A DNA stretch of 64,000 bases from Steroidobacter denitrificans (GCF_001579945.1 NZ_CP011971.1:1948001-2012000), one strand, 5' to 3'. Counted from the first letter of the stretch, positions 1 to 9,220 are shown. The notes: generated by a model not told the origin, from the sequence alone. Numbers and translations: made by a program.

Positions 1-426
1 AGCCGGATACCGCCCCCGGCGAATGCGCCACGGCAGTTCGCCGAAAGCCTGCGCGAAATCGCCCAGAACAATCCCGGCGCGCTTGCGGAAATCGTGCGCG
101 CGCAACCGGTATTCGCCGGCGGCGTGCAGCGCGGATTTCGTGTATATCCGGGACGCAATCGCCAGCAGTTTGCACAGTCCGGCCTGCGGCCCGGGGATCT
201 GGTCATCGCCATCAACGGCACCCCGCTGGACGATCCGCAGCGCGGCCGGGAGATTTTCGACACGCTGGCCAGTTCCGGCCAAGCCAGCCTGACCGTGGAG
301 CGCAACGGCCAAAGTCATGAGCTGACGCTCAACACAGCGCAGATCACGCTGCCCAGCGCGGATCTCGCCGGCTCGAATTCTGGCGCTCCCTCGGCAAACG
401 AGACCGCCGATGCAGCACCGCCATGA
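1..426 (+). CDS. gspC: Type II secretion system protein GspC, C-terminal part (partial at window edge)
   Basis: The reading frame is open from base 1 and ends at TGA 424-426, so the start lies outside the window. The visible 141 residues hold a PDZ-like module (RVYPGRN, SGLRPGDLVIAINGTPLDD, then LTVERNG) followed by a low-complexity S/A-rich tail. This is the C-terminal periplasmic half of GspC, the inner-membrane protein that links the assembly platform to the secretin. gspD follows after 85 bases and then gspE and gspF, which fixes the identity. The N-terminal membrane segment and homology-region domain cannot be seen here. Confidence 0.88.
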   Translation, partial: SRIPPPANAPRQFAESLREIAQNNPGALAEIVRAQPVFAGGVQRGFRVYPGRNRQQFAQSGLRPGDLVIAINGTPLDDPQRGREIFDTLASSGQASLTVERNGQSHELTLNTAQITLPSADLAGSNSGAPSANETADAAPP

Positions 427-511
427 CGACGATGCGGATAAATCCGCTCGGTACCGCGGCCCCGGCGATGAATCCAAGGTGGAGCGGAACAATGATTCAT
501 AAGGACCGTCC

Positions 512-2614
512 ATGACGATCTCCAAGAACGACACCGCCGACTCCGTCGGAGCGTACCGGACCGTCCGGCGCCGCATGCTGTCCCGGGCCGGCGCGCTCAT
601 CCTGGCCATGTGCATCCCGTTCGTCTCGGCCCAGCAGCCGTCGGGTTCGCAGATGACGATCACACCGGCATTTCGCGACACGAATCTGACCGAGATCATC
701 GATGCGGTCAGCCAGATCACCGGCAAGACTTTCATCATCGATCCGCGGGTGCGCGCCCAGGTCACGATCCTTTCATCCACCCCGATGTCGCCGGAGGCGT
801 TCTACGAAGCATTCCTGTCCATTCTGCAGGTGCATGGCTTCGTCGCGGTGGCCAGCGGCAACGGCGTGGTCAAGATCATTCCCGACGCAAACGCTCGCCA
901 GATGCCGGCAAACGATCTGCCCGGTCGCGTCAGCGCCAGCTCGGATGAACTGGTCACCCAGGTCATCACGGTCCGCAATATCAACGCCGCGGCCCTGGTC
1001 CCGGTCCTGCGTCCCCTGGTGCCGCAGTATGGCCACCTGGTGGCCTATCCGGCATCGAACATGCTGATCATTTCCGATCGCGCCAACAACGTGAATCGCA
1101 TGATGCGCATCATCCAGCGCCTGGATCAGGGTGGGGACGAGGAGATCGACATCATTCGTCTGGAACATGCCACCGCCGGGGAAATCGTACGAGTCGTCAA
1201 CAATCTGTTCAGCGGACCGGCGGCTCAGGGCGAGGCGCCGCGCAGCGCCGCCAAACTAGTCGCCGATGATCGTACCAACAGCGTGCTGCTCTCCGGCGAG
1301 AAAGCCCAGCGCCTGCGCCTGAAGGCGCTGGTGACGCATTTGGATACCCCGCTGGAAACCGGCGGCGATACCCAGGTACGCTATCTCAACTACTCCGATG
1401 CCGAACAGATCGCCGGCAAGCTCAAGGAGCAGATCATCGGCGCCGCTCCCGGCGCCGCCGGCGCGCCGGCGGCCGGAGCGACCGATCGCAACGCCATCAT
1501 CTGGGCGGACAAGCAGACCAACGCGCTGATCGTCACCGCGCCGCCCAAGGTCATGCGGCAGGTCATGACGATCGTGGACAAGCTCGACATTCGCCGCGCG
1601 CAGGTTCTGGTCGAAGCCATCCTGGTCGAAGTATCCACAAGCAAGGCGGCGGAACTCGGCGTTAATTGGGCCGTGGTCAATACCGATTCGGATGGCACGG
1701 TGCCGATCGGTACGTTCAACCAGCCGGTCGGCAACGCCAGCATCGGCAGCATCGCCGCAGCGATCCGCGATTCCGACTCGCTGGCGAACTCGGGGCTACC
1801 CTTGGGCCTGACGCTGGGTGCCGGCCGATTCCTGGATTCCGGAACCAATTTTGCGGTAATCCTGCGCGCACTGCGCGGCGATACGGCCTCCAACATTCTG
1901 CAAACCCCGTCGATCATCACCCTGGACAACGAAGAGGCCGAAATCAAAGTGGCACAGGAAGTGCCGTTCCTGACAGGTTCGTTCACGAACACCGGCGCCA
2001 ATCAAGGCTCGGTCAACCCGTTCCAGACCATTCAGCGCGAGGAAGTCGGTACGATCCTGAAGATCACCCCGCAGATCAACGAAGGCGATTCGGTGCGGCT
2101 CAAGATCGAACAGGAGGATTCCAGTGTCGCCCAGGGCGTACAAGGCGCCGTCGATCTGATCACCAACAAGCGCACCATCAGCACTTCCGTAATGGTCGAG
2201 GATGGCGGCATCATTGTGCTGGGCGGACTGATCAGCGACACGGTGCGCGAAGGCGAAAGCCGCGTGCCCGTTCTCGGCTCGATTCCGCTGCTTGGAGAGC
2301 TGTTCAAGACGCGCAACAGCGCCAAGGAAAAACGCAACTTGATGGTCTTCATACGGCCGACCATCCTGCGCGACGGCATCTCCGCGGCCATCGAGACCAA
2401 TGCCAAATACAATGTAATACGCGATCGGCAGATGCAACGCCGCAACGGCCGCGTACCCCTGATGCCCGGTGAACATCAGCCGTTACTGCCGCCGATCGAG
2501 GATCTGTCGAAGTACGCCGATCCCACCGCCGGCACCGGATCGCCCGTGCCAGGCACGAATCCACAGGAGCAGGATGCACCGGCCGCGAACAGCTCTTCGC
2601 CAAGTTCCCCATGA
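512..2614 (+). CDS. gspD: Type II secretion system secretin GspD
   Basis: This is the outer-membrane secretin channel of the type II system, 700 residues, usual for the family. Residues 1-40 are a basic stretch and a hydrophobic signal (ALILAMCIPFVSA). The N0 domain follows (AFRDTNLTEIIDAVSQITGKT), then three KH-like N domains from about 125 to 370. The C-terminal secretin domain (about 380-630) has the conserved segments NILQTPSIITLDNEEAEI, VPFLTGS and GGIIVLGGLI. The tail is P/S-rich. Met22 (base 575) would also give a normal signal peptide and is an alternative start. The stop overlaps the gspE start by 4 bases, so the two are probably translationally coupled. Confidence 0.96.
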   Translation: MTISKNDTADSVGAYRTVRRRMLSRAGALILAMCIPFVSAQQPSGSQMTITPAFRDTNLTEIIDAVSQITGKTFIIDPRVRAQVTILSSTPMSPEAFYEAFLSILQVHGFVAVASGNGVVKIIPDANARQMPANDLPGRVSASSDELVTQVITVRNINAAALVPVLRPLVPQYGHLVAYPASNMLIISDRANNVNRMMRIIQRLDQGGDEEIDIIRLEHATAGEIVRVVNNLFSGPAAQGEAPRSAAKLVADDRTNSVLLSGEKAQRLRLKALVTHLDTPLETGGDTQVRYLNYSDAEQIAGKLKEQIIGAAPGAAGAPAAGATDRNAIIWADKQTNALIVTAPPKVMRQVMTIVDKLDIRRAQVLVEAILVEVSTSKAAELGVNWAVVNTDSDGTVPIGTFNQPVGNASIGSIAAAIRDSDSLANSGLPLGLTLGAGRFLDSGTNFAVILRALRGDTASNILQTPSIITLDNEEAEIKVAQEVPFLTGSFTNTGANQGSVNPFQTIQREEVGTILKITPQINEGDSVRLKIEQEDSSVAQGVQGAVDLITNKRTISTSVMVEDGGIIVLGGLISDTVREGESRVPVLGSIPLLGELFKTRNSAKEKRNLMVFIRPTILRDGISAAIETNAKYNVIRDRQMQRRNGRVPLMPGEHQPLLPPIEDLSKYADPTAGTGSPVPGTNPQEQDAPAANSSSPSSP

Positions 2615-4161
2615 GCGCGCCCGCCGACTCGGTGCCCCCTAAGCCGCCCATGCCGGCAGGTTCCGATCCACAGGATCTTCTCCCGGCGCGCGCCGCTGCC
2701 GGCCTCATGCTCTCTTTTGCGTTCTGCAAGCGCCATGGGGTGCTGGTGCAGCAGGCGGGAGCGCAGGCGGCGGAAGCCGTCTATCGCGCCGGCGCGCATC
2801 CCGCCAGCATCGCCGAGGTGCGCCGTGTCCTGGGTCTGCCGCTGCGGCTGCGGCGCGTCGACTCGGACAGCTTCGATCGACTGCTCATACAACACTACGA
2901 GGACAGCACCAACGTCGCCAAGCGGATGGCCGATGACATGGACGAGGATACCGATCTGGCTCATCTTGCACAGGATCTGCCGGAGCCTTCGGATCTGCTC
3001 GAAAGCGACGATCAGGCACCGATCATCAAATTGATCAATGCGATCCTGACTCAGGCGGTCAAGGATAACGCCTCCGACATTCATATCGAGCCGTTCGAGA
3101 ACCGCCTGGTCGTGCGATTCCGGGTCGACGGCGTATTGCGTGAAATGCTGCAGTCGCGCCGCGCCGTCGCACCGCTGGTGGTGTCGCGCATCAAGGTCAT
3201 GTCCAAACTCGATATCGCCGAGAAGCGCCTGCCGCAGGATGGACGCATCTCGCTGCGTGTCGCCGGCCGCGCGGTCGACGTGCGCGTCTCCACGATCCCG
3301 GCCGGCCACGGTGAGCGCGTCGTGCTGCGCCTGCTGGATAAGCAGGCCGGGCGGCTGGATCTGAACTCGCTGGGCATGGACCCTCGCACCCAGAATCTCA
3401 TGGACGAACTGATCCACAAGCCGCACGGCATCATCCTGGTCACCGGTCCGACCGGTTCCGGCAAGACCACGACCTTGTACGCGGCGCTGGAACGCATCAA
3501 CGACAACACACGCAATATCATGACGGTCGAGGATCCGATCGAGTATTACATCGACGGCATCGGCCAGACGCAGGTGAACACCAAGGTGGAAATGACCTTC
3601 GCCCGCGGCCTGCGCGCGATCCTGCGCCAGGATCCGGACGTGGTGATGGTGGGTGAAATCCGCGATCTGGAGACGGCGCATATTGCGGTGCAGGCATCAC
3701 TCACCGGACACCTGGTGCTGTCCACCTTGCATACCAATACGGCTGTGGGCGCCGTGACGCGGCTGCGGGACATGGGCGTGGAGCCCTTCCTGCTGTCCTC
3801 CAGCCTGATCGGCGTGCTCGCGCAACGCCTGGTGCGGGTGCTCAACCCGGCGACCAAGGCAGCCTACACCGCAGGCGAGTATGAGCGACGCCTGCTGAAC
3901 ATTCCGGCCGATGCGCCCCCGCCGACCCTGTATCGTCCCGGCAACGACGGCAGTCTGGGATTCAAGGGGCGTACCGGCATCCATGAACTGGTACTCGTGG
4001 ACGATGCGATGCGCACCATGATCCACGACGGCGCCGGTGAGCAGGAACTGGAACGCCATGCCCGCACGCTGACTCCGAGCATCCGCGATGACGGCCGCCA
4101 CAAAATCCTCGACGGCATCACGACGATCGACGAAATCCTGCGAGTCACCCGGGAAGACTGA
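2611..4161 (+). CDS. gspE: Type II secretion system ATPase GspE
   Basis: This is the cytoplasmic hexameric ATPase driving pseudopilus assembly, 516 residues. The N-terminal GspE N1/N2 region is followed by the nucleotide-binding core: Walker A GPTGSGKTT at 279-287, Asp box around MTVEDPIEYY, Walker B region RQDPDVVMVGEIRD, and His box HLVLSTLHTNTA. Family members normally carry a tetracysteine zinc motif (CPxC...CxxC) between the His box and GRTGIHEL. Here the matching stretch reads LNPATKAAY and RPGNDGSLGFKGRTG with no cysteine, so the zinc site is lost. The start ATG overlaps the gspD stop (ATGA), and gspF starts 2 bases after its stop. Confidence 0.96.
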   Translation: MSAPADSVPPKPPMPAGSDPQDLLPARAAAGLMLSFAFCKRHGVLVQQAGAQAAEAVYRAGAHPASIAEVRRVLGLPLRLRRVDSDSFDRLLIQHYEDSTNVAKRMADDMDEDTDLAHLAQDLPEPSDLLESDDQAPIIKLINAILTQAVKDNASDIHIEPFENRLVVRFRVDGVLREMLQSRRAVAPLVVSRIKVMSKLDIAEKRLPQDGRISLRVAGRAVDVRVSTIPAGHGERVVLRLLDKQAGRLDLNSLGMDPRTQNLMDELIHKPHGIILVTGPTGSGKTTTLYAALERINDNTRNIMTVEDPIEYYIDGIGQTQVNTKVEMTFARGLRAILRQDPDVVMVGEIRDLETAHIAVQASLTGHLVLSTLHTNTAVGAVTRLRDMGVEPFLLSSSLIGVLAQRLVRVLNPATKAAYTAGEYERRLLNIPADAPPPTLYRPGNDGSLGFKGRTGIHELVLVDDAMRTMIHDGAGEQELERHARTLTPSIRDDGRHKILDGITTIDEILRVTRED

Positions 4162-4163
4162 GG

Positions 4164-5387
4164 ATGAGCGCGTTCGAGTACATCGCCGTGGATTCCGGCG
4201 GGCGCGAATGCAGAGGCGTAATGGAAGGCGATACGGCTCGCCAGGTACGCCAGCAGCTGCGCGATCGGAATCTCCTACCGGTGTCGGTCAACGAAATTTC
4301 GGAGCATCAGGCCCGGCAGCGCAACCGCTTCACGTTCGCGCCACGCCGCCGCAGCGCCTCGGCCGCGGACCTGGCGCTGCTCACCCGCCAGATCGCCACT
4401 CTGGTGCGTTCGGGACTGCCCCTGGAAGAGGCGCTGCAGGCCGTGTCCGAGCAAACGGAAAAACCGCATGTGCGCAGCATCGTCATGGGCGTACGCGCCA
4501 AGGTGATGGAAGGCCATACCCTGGCCGACGGCCTGGCGGATTTTCCGGCCGCCTTTCCGGAGCTGTACCGGGCGACCGTGGCGGCCGGCGAGCAGTCCGG
4601 ACACCTGGACACCGTCCTGGAGCGCCTGGCCGACTATACCGAAACCCGTGAGCAGCTGCGCAGCCGTACCTTGTCCGCAATGCTGTACCCGGTACTGCTG
4701 TTCTTCGTCTGCATCTCGATCGTGGCCCTGCTGCTGACCTTCGTCGTACCCAAGATCGTCAAGCAGTTCGAAACCTCCAAGGCGGAGCTGCCGATACTCA
4801 CCCGCGGCCTGATCTCGATTTCCGACTTCCTGCGTGACTGGGGCCTGCTGCTGCTGGTGATCCTGGGACTGGCGGGCTACCTGTTCGTGCGCTGGTTGCG
4901 CGACCCGGCGGCGAAACGCCGCTTCCATGCGTTCATGCTGCGGCTGCCGCTGATCGGCAAGCTGGTTCGGGGCAACAACACGGCGCGCTTCGCACGGACA
5001 TTCTCCACTCTGACCTCCAGCGCGGTGCCGGTGCTGGAGGCCATGCGCATTTCCGGGGAAGTGGTGACGAACCTGCCGATGCGCGATGCCGTGCAGGAGG
5101 CCGCCGCACGGGTCAGGGAAGGCGCATCGATCGGCCGTTCGCTGGGCGCCACGAAAATCTTCCCGCCCATGATGATTCATCTCATCGCCAGCGGCGAGAC
5201 CAGCGGCGATCTGGAGATCATGCTGGACCGTGCCGCGACCAATCAGGAGCGCGAAATGGACGCCATTTTAGGCGCCGTCGTCGGCCTTCTGGGACCGCTG
5301 ATGATTCTGCTGATGGGCGGTCTGGTATTGCTCATCGTACTCGCCATGCTACTGCCGATATTCCAGCTCAATCAGCTCATCGTCTAA
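4164..5387 (+). CDS. gspF: Type II secretion system inner-membrane protein GspF
   Basis: This is the polytopic platform protein of the type II system, 407 residues, typical length. It has two repeated cytoplasmic T2SSF domains. The first contains LALLTRQIATLVRSGLPLEEAL and the second RFARTFSTLTSSAVPVLEAM. Membrane segments lie near YPVLLFFVCISIVALLLTFV, LLLLVILGLAGYLFV and the C-terminal GLLGPLMILLMGGLVLLIVL. It is the last gsp gene here. The pseudopilin and gspK-N genes normally expected downstream are absent and must be elsewhere in the genome. Confidence 0.96.
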   Translation: MSAFEYIAVDSGGRECRGVMEGDTARQVRQQLRDRNLLPVSVNEISEHQARQRNRFTFAPRRRSASAADLALLTRQIATLVRSGLPLEEALQAVSEQTEKPHVRSIVMGVRAKVMEGHTLADGLADFPAAFPELYRATVAAGEQSGHLDTVLERLADYTETREQLRSRTLSAMLYPVLLFFVCISIVALLLTFVVPKIVKQFETSKAELPILTRGLISISDFLRDWGLLLLVILGLAGYLFVRWLRDPAAKRRFHAFMLRLPLIGKLVRGNNTARFARTFSTLTSSAVPVLEAMRISGEVVTNLPMRDAVQEAAARVREGASIGRSLGATKIFPPMMIHLIASGETSGDLEIMLDRAATNQEREMDAILGAVVGLLGPLMILLMGGLVLLIVLAMLLPIFQLNQLIV

Positions 5388-5405
5388 GCACATTGCAAGA
5401 CACTC

Positions 5406-5434
5406 TTGCGATGCGGCGCGCTTCCTTTTATATA
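5406..5434 (+). promoter_or_regulatory. Putative sigma-70 promoter for the small acidic protein
   Basis: TTGCGA (5406-5411) and TATATA (5429-5434) are separated by 17 bases and lie 38 bases before the ATG at 5473. The -35 element overlaps a small hairpin (GCAAGA/TCTTGC, 5395-5409) just after the gspF stop. The hairpin has no T-run, so it is at best a weak terminator. Confidence 0.45.
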
Positions 5435-5472
5435 CTCGCGCGACGGTCCATCCGTATTGCCCAGGCGCAGTG

Positions 5473-5739
5473 ATGAGCGAAAAGCCGGAAGAAGATTTCG
5501 ACGACGACGATGACGAGGGCTCGGGAGATACCGACGAACTCGACGTCGACTATTTGATCGCCGATCTCGATAAGCGTAAGCGCAATGCGCCGAAAACCGG
5601 CGAGCCGGCCTGGCGACGCCTGGAGCGTATTCGCGAGGAACGCCAGACCGCCGAACAGCTGTCCGATTTCGACGACTATGAAATAGGGGACGACGAGGCC
5701 GGTATCGGTACGAAACGCTCGAAGCGCAAAGGCAAGTGA
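5473..5739 (+). CDS. Small acidic protein of unknown function (PA3496-like)
   Basis: An 88-residue protein. Its first 30 residues are very acidic (runs of D and E), the middle is basic (DKRKRN), and a conserved-looking block WRRLERIREERQTAEQLSDFDDYEI is followed by a lysine-rich tail. The block resembles the gammaproteobacterial PA3496-type small proteins, judged from memory. I place the start at ATG 5473 rather than the adjacent GTG 5470, with AGGCGC as a weak ribosome site. It has its own promoter-like sequence and does not look like part of the gsp operon. No enzymatic motif, signal peptide or membrane segment is visible. Confidence 0.72.
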   Translation: MSEKPEEDFDDDDDEGSGDTDELDVDYLIADLDKRKRNAPKTGEPAWRRLERIREERQTAEQLSDFDDYEIGDDEAGIGTKRSKRKGK

Positions 5740-5876
5740 CGCCGGCCGCCGGCGGATCGGGCTGGGTCGGGCTGGGCGGATCGCCGGACTGTACGAGGAG
5801 TCTCCCCGCCGCGCGTAAATGTCGGGGCCGGGGCGGCTTGCGCAACATGTATCGCGCAGTCATGCAGGCGCAGCGC

Positions 5877-6992
5877 TCAATGAGGACGAAAATCGATCCT
5901 CTGGCCGCTGGGTACGCAGAAAATATCGATGGGGCTGGAACGTCCGCGCAGAATCAGCGCGGGCAGCGACAAAGCTGCGATATCCAGGCCCTGTTCCTCC
6001 AATGAGTGCTTCACGGCATCGGAAAACAGCATTTCCCCTGCCCTCGCCCGCTGACCGAGCCGCGAGGCGACATTCACCGTATCACCGATGATGGTGTAGT
6101 TCATATAGGATGGTGAGCCGACATTGCCGGCGATGACTTCGCCGACATTGATGCCGATCCCCAGCCCGGTCTCGACTTGATGACGCTCACGCCAGCGCCG
6201 AGCGAGCGTGGAAAACTCTACCAGCATCAGTCGTGCGGCCTGAACGGCGCGCCTGGCTCCATCGTCCTGCTCGACCGGCACGCCGAAGCCGACCATCAGG
6301 CTATCGCCGGCCATACTGAACACCGTGCCATCGAAACGGAAAGTGATGTCCGTCAGCAGTGCGAAGAACTCGTTGAGCAGTTCGACGACTTCAGCGGGAT
6401 TCAGCCGCTCGGAGAGGGCCGTGAAGCCGCGCATATCCGCAAACATGACCGCCGCTTGCACCCGGGTGTGCGTACCGCCGAAGAAGGAATCGCGCAGCTC
6501 CGGGCTGGCAAGGATCCGATCGGCAAGCTTCGGCGAAATATAACGCCTGAATGCGTCGCGGATCGCCTCACGTCGCCGTACTTCCTCGGCAAGCTGTTCC
6601 GCCGCAAGCTGGCGCCGTGCCGCACTGATGCGCAGCATGGAGCGCACCCGGATCAAAAACTCCTCGCGCCGCACCTGGTGAGTCAAAAAATCGTCGACAC
6701 CCGCCTCGAATGCGGCCAGACGCTGCTTGCCCGATCGTGCCAGACCCAGCAAAGGCAGCGACACCGTGGCCGGATTCGTCTTGAGCACGCCGCAAAGCTG
6801 AGTCATCACCTGCAGGTTGCTATCCGCGTCCATCACGATGATGTCCGGAGCACGGCACGCCACGCCGGCGAGCGCCTCCAACGGCGGCACGACGGCCTCG
6901 ATCGCGATGTCGGTACCATCGATGAATCGTTCGAGCCAGGCGCGGCAGGCGCCGCCGCTGCTGACGAGCAAGGCTCTGAAGACAGCCGACAT
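5877..6992 (-). CDS. Adenylate/guanylate cyclase with degenerate receiver domain
   Basis: 371 residues from ATG 6992, preceded by AAGGGG; a longer frame to 7151 exists but its extra N-terminus looks non-coding. Residues 1-125 are receiver-like: IIVMDADS keeps the usual phospho-Asp position, but the conserved Lys near FLTHQ is missing, so phosphorylation is doubtful. The class III cyclase domain has FADMRGFTALSERL (metal-binding Asp), MAGDSLMVGFG (second Asp), GIGINVGEVIAGNVG and YTIIGDTVNVASRL. The lysine usual in KFIGD, which selects the base, is Ser here (FSMAGD), so the nucleotide made is uncertain. It is probably a soluble signalling enzyme. It points away from hsp20. Confidence 0.85.
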   Translation of the reverse strand: MSAVFRALLVSSGGACRAWLERFIDGTDIAIEAVVPPLEALAGVACRAPDIIVMDADSNLQVMTQLCGVLKTNPATVSLPLLGLARSGKQRLAAFEAGVDDFLTHQVRREEFLIRVRSMLRISAARRQLAAEQLAEEVRRREAIRDAFRRYISPKLADRILASPELRDSFFGGTHTRVQAAVMFADMRGFTALSERLNPAEVVELLNEFFALLTDITFRFDGTVFSMAGDSLMVGFGVPVEQDDGARRAVQAARLMLVEFSTLARRWRERHQVETGLGIGINVGEVIAGNVGSPSYMNYTIIGDTVNVASRLGQRARAGEMLFSDAVKHSLEEQGLDIAALSLPALILRGRSSPIDIFCVPSGQRIDFRPH

Positions 6993-7233
6993 GTGTCCCC
7001 TTATCGGCCGGCGCGTCAGCCGGCGCCGGCATCGTTGCTGATTCTTGATATAGTCGATTCGACGACTGGGCCGATGAATCGCGCCGGCGGCAACGCCGCC
7101 GGCGACTGATTTGTGGATCCTACCAGTTTGTACGACATTCGCCACATGCACGCCGGATGTGCACGATGCGGCACAGACAGACGGCCGGCGGCAGACACCC
7201 TGGACGACTGGGCCAACGAGGCTGGAGACGATC

Positions 7234-7689
7234 TCAGCTGGCAGCGATCTCGATACGCCTCGGCTGCGCCTTCGCTTGCTTGGGAATCGTCACTTCCACG
7301 ATGCCATTACGGCTGGTGGCGCTGACGGCGGTCGCATCGACGGTATCGGGCAGCGTGAAACGCCTATGGAAGCGTCCCTGCGGCCGTTCGGTACGGCTGC
7401 GCTCCACCTCCTTTGCGAGGATCTCCTTGCTGCGCTCACCGCTCACGGACAGGATACCTTGATCGAGCGTGATATCGATTGCCGCGGCATCCACGCCCGG
7501 CACATCGAGCTTCAGCACGTAGCGATCGGTATATTCATATACATCCGCGAGCGGCATCCAGTCCGCGGTGACCGCGGAACTCGGGTCGGCGCCGGTGAAC
7601 TCGCGCTGCAACTCCTGGTCGAACAATCGGGTGAGCTGGCCATGCAATTGATTGATCATGCCCCAGGGTTCATAACGTACAAGACTCAT
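7234..7689 (-). CDS. Hsp20/alpha-crystallin small heat shock protein
   Basis: 151 residues starting MSLVRYEPW, a common N-terminus of bacterial class A Hsp20. An ATP-independent holdase. The alpha-crystallin domain spans about 45-145 (WMPLADVYEYTDRYVLKLDVPGV, ILSVSGERS, GRFHRRFTLPDTVD, NGIVEVTIPK) and ends in a PRRIEI tail that serves as the oligomer-forming IXI-like motif. I prefer ATG 7689 over ATG 7704 because GGAGGTGA lies 6-8 bases before 7689 and the 7704 ATG sits inside that ribosome site. No sigma-32 promoter is clear upstream. Confidence 0.92.
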   Translation of the reverse strand: MSLVRYEPWGMINQLHGQLTRLFDQELQREFTGADPSSAVTADWMPLADVYEYTDRYVLKLDVPGVDAAAIDITLDQGILSVSGERSKEILAKEVERSRTERPQGRFHRRFTLPDTVDATAVSATSRNGIVEVTIPKQAKAQPRRIEIAAS

Positions 7690-7912
7690 GTCATTCACCT
7701 CCATGCAGGGATCGGTTTTTGCGCTGCACGGCGAGAATCAGCTCGATCATCGCCTGCTGCCATGAATCACTACGTAGGGTGAAGAGCAGCATTTTCAAGA
7801 GGCTGCCGCTGTCGCGATGCCGGCGCCGATCCGATGGGCGGCATCTCGCCGGCGCTCCGGTACACTGCACCCCGGCTCGGATCAGCCATGACACCAATGA
7901 CACCTGGATCTC

Positions 7913-9220
7913 ATGATGTCCATACGTTTTATATCCACCTCATCGCCACGGAAGCCTTGCCGTGCGAGGCTATTTCACGGGATATCTTCCTGCGCGGCGC
8001 TCTTGTGCATGGCGATTTACATGATTCTGCCGCAGGCCGCGGCCGCCGAACGGGAATATTACGCTGCCGAGTACCGGGCGCGGATCGTACCGGAATCCGG
8101 CAGGATCGAGGTCGAGCTGAATTTGCGCGGTGAACATCTTCCCAGCCGCATCGTGATGAATATCGATTCCGGACGATACCGGAATTTCAAGGCCACGGAT
8201 CCGCTGAAAATCGGCGAGGCCGAGGTTACCTGGCGTCCCCGCGGCAAGAAGTCACGCCTGCGCTACGAATTCATCGTCGATCACAAACGCTCATCCAAGG
8301 GATACGATTCCCTGATGACGGACAGCTGGGCAATCTTTCGCGCCGATAAACTGGTGCCTCGCGCCAAGGTCACCGCTCGCAAAGAACTGTACTCGCGCGC
8401 CGCCATCGAATTCCTGGTGCCGGAGAACTGGTCGGTGATCACTCCGTATGCGCCCGTCAGCCCGCAGCGCTACGAGTTCGACGATCCGGCCCGTCGCTTC
8501 GATCGGCCCTTGGGTTGGATGCTGGTCGGCAAGATCGGCAGCCGCGGCGAATACATCGGCGATACGCATGTCATCGTCGCGGCACCGGTCGGCGAAAGCG
8601 CGCGACGCCAGGACATGCTGGCATTCCTGAACTGGAACCTGCCCCATCTGCTGGATATATTCAGCGGGTTTCCGCGGCGGGTGCTGATCGTCACTGCGGG
8701 CGATCCCATGTGGCGCGGAGGATTGTCGGGACCGGCCTCGATGTATGTGCATGCCCGCCTGCCGCTGATCAGCGAAAACCGTACCAGCACCCCGCTGCAT
8801 GAACTGATGCATATCGCGCTGGGCATCCGCTCGGATCATGAAAGCGATTGGATCGTCGAGGGCATGGCGGAGTTCTATTCACTGGAAATCCTGCGCCGCT
8901 CGGGTGGCATCAGCGAACGGCGCCATGAGCAGGCCTTGCAGGCGCTGCAAAACGTGGCGCAGCACTCATCATCCCTGTTCACGGACAATTCCAGCGGACC
9001 GACGACCGCACGCGCAGTGCTGGTCATGCACGCACTCGATACCGAGATTCGCCAGGCCACGCACAACGAGAAGAGCCTGGACGATGTCGCGCGCCGGCTC
9101 GCCGAGGAGCGCGGTACGATCACTCTGGTACGCATGCAGGCAACAGCCGAGGCAGTGGCGGGCGGGCGGTTGCGATCGCTCGAACGTCAGCGGCTCATGC
9201 AACCCCCTGGCGGCCGGTGA
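7913..9220 (+). CDS. Putative secreted gluzincin-like metallopeptidase (M61-like)
   Basis: 435 residues with an N-terminal signal (CAALLCMAIYMILPQAAAA, cleavage near residue 45). The middle is beta-rich with no motif I recognise. The zinc motif HELMH is at 296-300 and is followed by DWIVEGMAEFYSLE, the usual form of the third-ligand helix in M1/M61-type peptidases. The spacing from HEXXH to either Glu is not the exact M1 spacing, so the family is a judgement, not a certain call. Two ATGs in tandem start the frame; ATG 8012 inside the signal is another option. Its last 26 bases overlap the convergent oxidoreductase gene. Confidence 0.68.
   Translation: MMSIRFISTSSPRKPCRARLFHGISSCAALLCMAIYMILPQAAAAEREYYAAEYRARIVPESGRIEVELNLRGEHLPSRIVMNIDSGRYRNFKATDPLKIGEAEVTWRPRGKKSRLRYEFIVDHKRSSKGYDSLMTDSWAIFRADKLVPRAKVTARKELYSRAAIEFLVPENWSVITPYAPVSPQRYEFDDPARRFDRPLGWMLVGKIGSRGEYIGDTHVIVAAPVGESARRQDMLAFLNWNLPHLLDIFSGFPRRVLIVTAGDPMWRGGLSGPASMYVHARLPLISENRTSTPLHELMHIALGIRSDHESDWIVEGMAEFYSLEILRRSGGISERRHEQALQALQNVAQHSSSLFTDNSSGPTTARAVLVMHALDTEIRQATHNEKSLDDVARRLAEERGTITLVRMQATAEAVAGGRLRSLERQRLMQPPGGR

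Noticed and set aside
2476-3681. 401-residue open frame on the minus strand opposite gspE
   Set aside because: It is a high-GC shadow of a certain gene, full of His/Asp/Arg runs and with no family pattern.
7691-7903. 70-residue minus-strand frame upstream of hsp20
   Set aside because: It overlaps the hsp20 start and ribosome site and has no recognisable feature.
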